From: Terriglobia bacterium
Lineage (GTDB): Bacteria; Acidobacteriota; Terriglobia; UBA7540
Direction: 5' to 3'
Assembly (NCBI GenBank): GCA_022866195.1
Contig: JALHUF010000101.1
Span: forward strand, 1 to 11,385
Length of the DNA: 11,385 nucleotides
Made by a program: the position numbers and the translations under genes. Positions 6,569 to 11,385 of the stretch are shown in pieces. Position 1 is the first letter of the stretch, and each line of letters starts with the position of its first letter. The notes under the pieces are model-generated. The model was not told where the DNA came from. It saw only the letters and a program-made list of their open reading frames with translations, and searched no databases.

Positions 6569-6826
6569 CTAACGCGTCGTGCGCGTCTGAACCAAGCCTA
6601 CCTGTCGGCGGAAACGCCAAAGCTCATACACCGCCAGCCCGATGTCGGCCAAGCCGATCCCGGAAACCGCCCCGCGCACGAAGTAGTTCAAAGCAATGCT
6701 GGAAACCCAGGGATATTGGGCGACGAAGAAATTCCGGCTCCACAAAGGAGTCCAGGGAAGAAGAAAGAGGAACACTCCCATGTCAAAGCAAAAGACGATG
6801 TAGAGAATGATCAGCGCTCGGCTCAT
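6569..6826 (-). CDS. Small two-helix membrane protein of unknown function
   Basis: An 85-residue protein I cannot assign to a named family. Hydrophobic helix 1 spans about residues 4-24 and helix 2 about 48-69. Between them is a short aromatic-rich loop (WTPLWSRNFF, then YPW), and the C-terminus is Arg/Thr-rich and basic (RFRR at 71-74). The charge pattern suggests both ends in the cytoplasm with the loop outside. Amino-acid use looks like a real membrane protein, not a shadow reading frame, and the strand agrees with both neighbours. The start is uncertain: AAGG lies only one base before the ATG at 6824-6826, and no better in-frame start is seen. It sits 60 bases after the TPR gene, directly behind a terminator-like hairpin, and 95 bases before the ThiE/TenI gene. 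Confidence 0.65.
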   Translation of the reverse strand: MSRALIILYIVFCFDMGVFLFLLPWTPLWSRNFFVAQYPWVSSIALNYFVRGAVSGIGLADIGLAVYELWRFRRQVGLVQTRTTR

Positions 6827-6837
6827 GCCTTGGAGCG

Positions 6838-6865
6838 AAAAGCCCGCCGCGTGTTAGGCGGCAGG
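6838..6865 (-). terminator. Terminator-like hairpin after the TPR gene
   Basis: On the minus strand CCTGCCGC, loop CTAACAC, GCGGCGGG forms an 8-bp GC-rich stem followed by CTTTTC. It starts 21 bases past the TPR gene's stop codon. One pair is a U-G wobble in minus-strand RNA but a mismatch in plus-strand RNA, so the structure fits minus-strand transcription. The T-run is only four bases, so termination may be partial, leaving read-through into the small membrane protein and ThiE/TenI genes. Confidence 0.55.
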
Positions 6866-6886
6866 AGAAGTCCTCGGGCAGGACAC

Positions 6887-9679
6887 CTAGGTTGCCTTCT
6901 TCTGGAGGGTGCGTATTTTCTCGGCGACATCGCGGTAGTCGATGTTCTGGCTATAAACCTCGGAAAACCTCTCCAAGGCGTTGCGGGTGTCACCCACCTG
7001 CTCGTACGCCACTCCCAGGTCGTACTGCAGCGCCAGGGTCGACTCCTCGTCGAGGTAGGGCAACTCGAGCGCCCGCTTGTACCACTTCACGGCAATGGCC
7101 GGCATCCCCTTGTCCATGAAGCAGACGGCGAGCAGGCTACATGCCTGAAGGAAGTTAGGCGGGAATTTGTCCTTCTGGGCGCCCTTCACCACCTTCTGAA
7201 ACTCGCCGATCGCTTCATCCAGGAGACCCATTTCGCGGAAGGCCACACCCAGGTTGTAGTGTTTCTCGGGATCCTCTTCCGCCTCCGGTCCGGCTGCCCC
7301 TCCTAATTCCTGCAAAAGGTCGCCCAAAGGGAATCCGGCTTCGCCGGCCCCTGCGGGGGCTGATACTGGTCCCCCGGCCGCCGCCTGGGCCGAGGGGGGC
7401 CTCGAGGGCTCACCAAATCCCTCCAGGCCAGCCTCGAGGTCACCCACCAAACTGCCCAAGAAGTCACCGCCCGCAGGTGGGGCTGGAGGGGCCGGAGGAC
7501 GGGCGGCTACAACCGGAGTCTCCAGAGGCGGAGGCGGGGGCAAGGGTTTGCGCCTCGGCGGGGGCACCTCTACGGGCTCCGGCGCAACCTCAGGGGTCAC
7601 CGGGGCTGAAACCGGCCCAGCGAAAGCGGTAGGCAACTCCCACTCAGTGGCCGGGGGTGCCGTCGGCTCTACCACGGGCGGGGCAACCTCGGCAGGCGGC
7701 CCCTCGGGTGCGACGGCCTGGGCCTCCACAAGGCGGCGGAGTTCGACCACCTGAGGATCTCCGGGGAACTTCTCCTCCAGCGCTTGGACGGCATTGCGCG
7801 CCTCATCGAGAAACCCTTGCCCAAGGTAGAAGTCGATCTCCACCCGGGCCTCCTCGTAATTGAAAGGCGCAACCGGCTTCTCGACGACGGGAGTTTCCAC
7901 CGCTGCCGCCAGACCCTCCAAGTCGGCAGAAAGATCCAGCTCTTCGACCGCAGGGGCCGGCGCGGCAAGATTCAGTGGGATTTCTGGTGGTGCTTCCTTC
8001 GGGATCTCCTCCGGCGCGCAGACCGGGAACGCCGCGGAGAGATCAACCTCCGCCGCCTCCGGGGTGGGCGCGGCAGGTGGAGGGGCGACGGGTGCTTCCA
8101 CGCCCACCGCGGGCAGGGGGACCTCCTCAGCCGGAAGCCCGCTGGTCAGTTGCGCGACTCGTTGCTCGTACTTCTTCGCACTGGCCAAGTCGCCTTTCTT
8201 CTTGAAGATATTCGCTAAGGCTTCAGCCGCCTGGCTGGCGCGTGCGGGCTGGGTTCGCTGCGAGACCTCCAGGATCCGCCGATGAATTTCAACCTGCTCG
8301 GGAAAGGTGCCCAGCACCTTTTCCAGCTCGCTCACCGCCTTGTCCACAAGGCCATAGCGGGAAAAGAGATCGCTATTCTCGAGCGCCTCCTTCACCATGG
8401 CGGCCTGTTCGGCTTCCGCAGCCGCCGGGGTCGGAGGGGCCTCCACCTCAGCAGGAATTGCCATCTCGACGTCCGCCAGCGCCGCCGCGGTTGGCACCGC
8501 CAACTCCTTGCCCTGTTTCTCCAGAACCCGTTTCAGCCGCCCCCGGTAGTCTTCGTTCCCCGGCTCGCGATTAACGAGCTGCTGGTACGCTTCCTCTGCC
8601 TTTACCACCTCTCCCGCCTCCTCGTACGCGCGGCCGAGGGCCCCCAGGATCTCCGGCAAAGCAAACTCGTCGGCGGTCCGTTCACAAATCTTGTGAATCA
8701 GCTCGAGCGCTGCGAGGTGGTGGGGGTTCTTCGCCCAAATCTGGCGCAGTGTCTCCATTAGCGGGGCGGTTTCCTTCCGTTCCAGCAGCACGTCGGCAAC
8801 TTCGCCCAGAACCTTTACCGCGGCGTCCACCTTCCCCTGCTTGAGACAAAGCGCCGAGAACGAAGCCACGGGCGAAAAATCAGCAGGGTTGGCATGAAAG
8901 GTCTCTGCCACCAGCCTGTCCGCCAGTTGCAGTTTTTGCGCTGCCAGATAGGCTTCCAACAAGAGCTGACGACCTGCGGGACTGGCCTTCAACTCCGGCA
9001 CGGCATCCAGGATCTTCTCGACCTGACGGTAATCCTGCTTACTAAGCGCCAGGCGGGCTTGAAGCAGGCACACTTGATCGCTCTTGGCCCCCAGTCCCAG
9101 AGCCTTCTTCAGCGCCGGTTCCCCTGCCGCGGGCTCGCCACTGCGAGAAGCGATTTCAGCCACTTCCAGGTACGCCTGGGCCGCCTCGTCTTTCCGGCCC
9201 AACTGCTCGGCGAACTCGGCCAAGCGGGTGCGGTAAGTCCGGTTTTCCGGATCCAGGCCCACGATCTTGCGGAAAACTTCCAGGGCTTTGTCAGGCTGGT
9301 TCTTCTTTTTGTAGAACTCAACGGCCTGGGCGTACTGCTCGCGCGCCTCCCGGTTGAGTCCTTGAAGCAGATAAAGCTCCGCCAGCTTGATCAGCGGCTC
9401 GACCGCGTTTGGGTCGATCTTGCTGATCTTCCTGTAGATGGCAATCGCCTTGACGGTGAACCCGTCTCTTGTGAAGGCATCGGCCAATTTGTGGAAATGC
9501 TTCAGAGCCTCGGGAACATTCTTGTCGCGATAATAGAGATCGCCAATGGTGTTCAGGAGCGAGACGTCAGAGGGGTCCTTTTCCAGAATGAAGAGGTACT
9601 GCTTGATCGCCTGAGCATTCTTGCCCTGGCTGATGTACTTGTCGGCCTCCTGCATCGCTTTGGCTTTATTAAAGGCCAT
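6887..9679 (-). CDS. Large tetratricopeptide-repeat (TPR) protein with proline/alanine-rich linkers
   Basis: A 930-residue protein probably acting as a scaffold for protein assembly; its partners are unknown. Residues 1-390 are a long array of TPR-like helix pairs, for example around 14-36, 42-70, 73-90, 95-123, 128-145 and 160-180. A degenerate TPR block lies at 425-510 and a single short one at 603-652. The C-terminal domain (805-925) has clear TPRs (KHYNLGVAFREMGLLDEAIG; then YDLGVAYEQVGDTRNALERF). These blocks are separated by acidic Ala/Pro/Glu-rich linkers (396-425, 513-600, 655-800), including a polyproline stretch at 706-737. No signal peptide or membrane helix is visible, so it is probably cytoplasmic. 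The ATG at 9677-9679 has GGAG upstream and a good promoter about 25 bases away. It is first in a possible operon with the small membrane protein and ThiE/TenI. Similar mosaics occur in acidobacteria and myxobacteria, but I cannot assign a function. Confidence 0.85.
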   Translation of the reverse strand: MAFNKAKAMQEADKYISQGKNAQAIKQYLFILEKDPSDVSLLNTIGDLYYRDKNVPEALKHFHKLADAFTRDGFTVKAIAIYRKISKIDPNAVEPLIKLAELYLLQGLNREAREQYAQAVEFYKKKNQPDKALEVFRKIVGLDPENRTYRTRLAEFAEQLGRKDEAAQAYLEVAEIASRSGEPAAGEPALKKALGLGAKSDQVCLLQARLALSKQDYRQVEKILDAVPELKASPAGRQLLLEAYLAAQKLQLADRLVAETFHANPADFSPVASFSALCLKQGKVDAAVKVLGEVADVLLERKETAPLMETLRQIWAKNPHHLAALELIHKICERTADEFALPEILGALGRAYEEAGEVVKAEEAYQQLVNREPGNEDYRGRLKRVLEKQGKELAVPTAAALADVEMAIPAEVEAPPTPAAAEAEQAAMVKEALENSDLFSRYGLVDKAVSELEKVLGTFPEQVEIHRRILEVSQRTQPARASQAAEALANIFKKKGDLASAKKYEQRVAQLTSGLPAEEVPLPAVGVEAPVAPPPAAPTPEAAEVDLSAAFPVCAPEEIPKEAPPEIPLNLAAPAPAVEELDLSADLEGLAAAVETPVVEKPVAPFNYEEARVEIDFYLGQGFLDEARNAVQALEEKFPGDPQVVELRRLVEAQAVAPEGPPAEVAPPVVEPTAPPATEWELPTAFAGPVSAPVTPEVAPEPVEVPPPRRKPLPPPPPLETPVVAARPPAPPAPPAGGDFLGSLVGDLEAGLEGFGEPSRPPSAQAAAGGPVSAPAGAGEAGFPLGDLLQELGGAAGPEAEEDPEKHYNLGVAFREMGLLDEAIGEFQKVVKGAQKDKFPPNFLQACSLLAVCFMDKGMPAIAVKWYKRALELPYLDEESTLALQYDLGVAYEQVGDTRNALERFSEVYSQNIDYRDVAEKIRTLQKKAT

Positions 9680-9694
9680 TCCCAGGCTCCAATA

Positions 9695-9727
9695 TCGTGT
9701 GCGACGGCAGTGTACGCTAACACACGA
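9695..9727. repeat. Inverted repeat centred on the -10 region of the TPR-gene promoter
   Basis: TCGTGTG (9695-9701) and CACACGA (9721-9727) are a perfect 7-bp inverted repeat whose centre (9711) falls within the predicted -10 hexamer of the TPR gene. The 19-base gap would place the two half-sites about two to two-and-a-half helical turns apart. It could be an operator for a dimeric regulator. The role is inferred from position only. Confidence 0.35.
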
Positions 9728-9737
9728 CCCAGCTCAA
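9709..9737 (-). promoter_or_regulatory. Predicted sigma70-type promoter of the TPR gene
   Basis: On the minus strand TTGAGC (9732-9737) and TACACT (9709-9714) are separated by exactly 17 bases and match the -35 and -10 consensus at 4 of 6 positions each. Transcription would start near 9702, giving a leader of roughly 22 bases before the ATG and its GGAG ribosome-binding site. Confidence 0.45.
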
Positions 9738-9863
9738 GTCAACGCACTCCGGCCTGCCTTCGGCCCGTGCCGTCTCCGCCGTAACCCCTTGGGCAGGTTG
9801 AAGTTGCCCCAGCGTCTAGATCGAGGCCGAACACCCCTGCCTACCTCTTGACCACCGCTCAGG

Positions 9864-9892
9864 TTGCTTCGCCCAGAGCTTTTCCCTATAAT
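9864..9892 (+). promoter_or_regulatory. Predicted sigma70 promoter of greA
   Basis: TTGCTT (9864-9869), a 17-base spacer and a perfect TATAAT (9887-9892) stand 32 bases before the greA start codon. The -10 is ideal; the -35 keeps only the key TTG. The predicted start of transcription is near 9899, giving a leader of about 25 bases that includes the GAGAGG ribosome-binding site. Confidence 0.65.
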
Positions 9893-9924
9893 GAAAAACG
9901 CCTCCTGACGAGAGGGCCCGCGTT

Positions 9925-10440
9925 ATGCCGCCGCATATCATCAAGAAACTGCAGGACGAAATCCAGACCCTGGAGCACGAGCTGCATCACGAACTCCCCA
10001 AGGAGTTGAAGCGCGCCCGGGCCTTGGGCGACCTGAGCGAGAATGCGGAGTTTAGCATGGCCAAGCAACGCCAGGATTTCGTCGGGGCTCGCTTGGCGCA
10101 GCTCAAGAGGCGCTTGGCCGACCTCTCGCTCATCAACATGAGCAATATTCCCAAGGATCGAGCAGGCTTCGGCTCCCGGGTGGTGCTCTACGACGTGGAC
10201 CGCGATACGGAGATCGAGTACAGGCTGGTGACCAGTGAGGAGGCTGACGTCAGCAAAGGCTTGATTTCGACGACCTCGCCGATCGGCCGAGGCCTGCTGG
10301 GCAAGAAGGTGGGAGACACCTGCAAGGTGACCACGCCCAACGGCATCCGGGAGTTCGAGGTCCGGGCCCTGCAAACCCTGCACGGCGAAGTGCAGCCGCG
10401 GTTCCCGGAAGCTGATACCCGGACATCTCCCCCCGAATAG
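9925..10440 (+). CDS. greA: Transcription elongation factor GreA/GreB family
   Basis: Rescues stalled RNA polymerase by entering the secondary channel and stimulating cleavage of the backtracked transcript. The 171 residues show the two expected domains: an N-terminal antiparallel coiled coil (about 1-75) and a C-terminal FKBP-like domain (about 80-150). The coiled-coil tip carries GDLSENAEF at 35-43, with Asp36 and Glu39 matching the catalytic acidic pair of GreA, so cleavage activity should be intact. The C-terminal signature SPIGRGLLGKKVGD is at 118-131. A short Pro/Ser/Thr-rich tail follows residue 155. The ATG at 9925 has GAGAGG upstream and a clear promoter. It is followed after 6 bases by a CDP-alcohol phosphatidyltransferase gene, probably on the same transcript. 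GreB is a possible alternative name; the sequence looks more like GreA. Confidence 0.92.
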   Translation: MPPHIIKKLQDEIQTLEHELHHELPKELKRARALGDLSENAEFSMAKQRQDFVGARLAQLKRRLADLSLINMSNIPKDRAGFGSRVVLYDVDRDTEIEYRLVTSEEADVSKGLISTTSPIGRGLLGKKVGDTCKVTTPNGIREFEVRALQTLHGEVQPRFPEADTRTSPPE

Positions 10441-10446
10441 AAGAGC

Positions 10447-11049
10447 ATGATTACTCGTCAGATCGGCCAAACCGGCAACTACCTGTTGGGGGCCATCGTG
10501 CGCGCCTTCGCCGCCACCCACATCAACCCCAACGTCCTGACCGTCATCGGATTCGCCATCAATCTCGTCGCTGCCTATTTGTTTGCCTACGGGTATTTTC
10601 GCTGGGCGGGGGCCGCCGTCCTCCTCGCCGGACTCTTCGATATGCTGGATGGACGCGTGGCGCGCCTTACCAACCGCGTCACCCCCTTTGGCGGGTTCTT
10701 TGATTCGGTCCTGGATCGTTATTCGGACCTCTGCCTGATGATTGGCCTGCTGGTGTTCTATGGCCGCATCAACCGCTTCTGGTACGTGGTCCTGGTGGCG
10801 GTGGCCATGATTGGCTCCGTGATGGTCAGCTATGCCCGCGCCCGGGCCGAAAACCTCATTCCCACCTGCAAGGTGGGTTTTCTGGAGCGGCCCGAACGCA
10901 TGGTGCTGATCATCATCGGCGCGGCATTCGATCGCATGGCGCCGGTGCTTTGGGTCATCGCCGTCCTCTCCACCCTGACCGTCATCCACCGCGTCGTCTA
11001 CACTTGGCAGGAAAGCCGCAGGCTTGTCAGCCAACCACCCTCCCGTTAG
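10447..11049 (+). CDS. CDP-alcohol phosphatidyltransferase, possibly phosphatidylinositol-phosphate-synthase-like
   Basis: Integral membrane enzyme that moves a phosphatidyl group from CDP-diacylglycerol to an alcohol to make a phospholipid head group. The 200 residues carry the complete family motif D(x2)DG(x2)AR(x8)G(x3)D(x3)D, with Asp65, Asp68, Gly69, Ala72, Arg73, Gly82, Asp86 and Asp90. About six membrane helices are expected, at roughly 31-50, 54-68, 92-106, 112-130, 151-168 and 166-184. The GFLERPERMVL stretch (144-154) recalls inositol-phosphate-using members (PIP or archaetidylinositol-phosphate synthases) more than PgsA or PssA, so an inositol-type acceptor is a reasonable but unproven guess. 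The ATG is 6 bases after the greA stop with only a weak ribosome-binding site (AGAAGAG), suggesting coupled translation. Phosphatidylglycerophosphate synthase remains an alternative. Confidence 0.85.
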   Translation: MITRQIGQTGNYLLGAIVRAFAATHINPNVLTVIGFAINLVAAYLFAYGYFRWAGAAVLLAGLFDMLDGRVARLTNRVTPFGGFFDSVLDRYSDLCLMIGLLVFYGRINRFWYVVLVAVAMIGSVMVSYARARAENLIPTCKVGFLERPERMVLIIIGAAFDRMAPVLWVIAVLSTLTVIHRVVYTWQESRRLVSQPPSR

Positions 11050-11233
11050 GTCTTCCGTTCCGCGACAGTGGCCTGTCTGCTGCCCAATTCGTCCGCTTCC
11101 TCGCCGGGCTCCCTCCTTAGTCTGACTGGATCCCCTATCGGTCTCGTAGCCTACATTGACGGAAGGCGCTGGGAGCCGAGGATCAGCGTCGCGGGCAATT
11201 TGAAGTGGACCGGCGAGCTGCGTTCAGGTCCGC

Positions 11234-11385
11234 TCATCTCTGGGACATCAGCCGCTCAATCTCCTCCACGGTGCGTGGCAAGCGGCGCGTCAGGAGTTCA
11301 TACCCGTCCGGAGTGATGAGGATCAAGTCCTCGATGCGCACCCCGATCTTTTCTTCCGGGATGTAAATGCCGGGCTCGATCGTGA
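11234..11385 (-). CDS. pepP: Xaa-Pro aminopeptidase (M24B family), C-terminal end only
   Basis: The last 49 codons of a metallopeptidase that removes an N-terminal residue before proline. The fragment starts with [11 protein letters not shown] and [11 protein letters not shown], which carry the two glutamates that bind the active-site metals in this family (EPG and RIED). It ends [12 protein letters not shown] before the TGA at 11234-11236. The rest lies beyond the right edge. It is convergent with the phosphatidyltransferase gene, 184 bases away. Other M24 members, such as prolidase or methionine aminopeptidase, share the fold. The EPGIY and GVRIED wording fits the Xaa-Pro aminopeptidase/prolidase branch. 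Confidence 0.85.
   Translation of the reverse strand, partial: TIEPGIYIPEEKIGVRIEDLILITPDGYELLTRRLPRTVEEIERLMSQR

Noticed and set aside
7400-7800. Repetitive GC-rich tract, considered as a DNA repeat array.
   Set aside because: It encodes the proline/alanine-rich linker of the TPR protein. The units are irregular and no exact DNA period is visible.
9886-11034. Long minus-strand frame of 382 codons opposite greA and the phosphatidyltransferase gene.
   Set aside because: The His/Asp/Gln/Gly-rich product has no domain logic. The plus-strand genes carry complete catalytic motifs and a promoter.
11052-11165. CTTCCGT and ACGGAAG inverted repeat in the gap after the phosphatidyltransferase gene.
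   Set aside because: The arms are 7 bp and about 100 bases apart, which is easily chance. I see no T-run or compact stem that would make a terminator.
11068-11316. An 82-codon plus-strand frame after the phosphatidyltransferase gene.
   Set aside because: It has a weak GTG start, no ribosome-binding site and random-looking composition, and it runs into the antisense of the aminopeptidase C-terminus.

Overview
The window is GC-rich, densely coded bacterial chromosome. It contains no phage, insertion-sequence, CRISPR, rRNA or tRNA signal. The best guess for the source is an acidobacterium or a close relative. This rests on the gene order argC-argB-argD-argF followed by a short ArgA-type acetyltransferase, and on the style of the long TPR protein and its small membrane-protein neighbour. 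It is recognition by eye only, so the phylum call is tentative.

Region 1 (1-4468, minus strand) is an arginine-biosynthesis operon read from right to left: argC, argB, argD, argF, then a short GNAT acetyltransferase cut by the window edge. The first four genes are joined by three successive 4-base ATGA stop/start overlaps. Together they convert N-acetylglutamate to acetylornithine (ArgB, ArgC, ArgD) and, after deacetylation by an enzyme encoded elsewhere, ornithine to citrulline (ArgF). The GNAT protein probably makes the N-acetylglutamate. A strong hairpin separates argF from the GNAT gene. In front of argC is an AT-rich island with a perfect -10 hexamer and two ARG-box-like palindromes, a likely site of arginine repression.

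Region 2 (4469-5757, plus strand) holds a divergently transcribed AI-2E/PerM-family membrane protein. Region 3 (5814-9679, minus strand) reads right to left: a 930-residue TPR scaffold protein with proline/alanine-rich linkers, a terminator-like hairpin, an 85-residue two-helix membrane protein, and a thiamine-phosphate-synthase-family protein (ThiE or TenI). Region 4 (9864-11049, plus strand) is a clear sigma70-type promoter driving greA and, 6 bases after it, a CDP-alcohol phosphatidyltransferase. Region 5 (11234-11385, minus strand) is the C-terminal end of an Xaa-Pro aminopeptidase.

Most genes are housekeeping. I see no convincing new defence, mobile or toxin system. The parts most worth a second look are the putative arginine operator, the hairpins inside the two minus-strand operons, the unusual active-site motifs of the ThiE/TenI protein and of ArgB, and the TPR/small-membrane-protein pair of unknown function. 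The largest stretches without genes are 9680-9924, 4469-4683 and 11050-11233. In the last I see no convincing feature.
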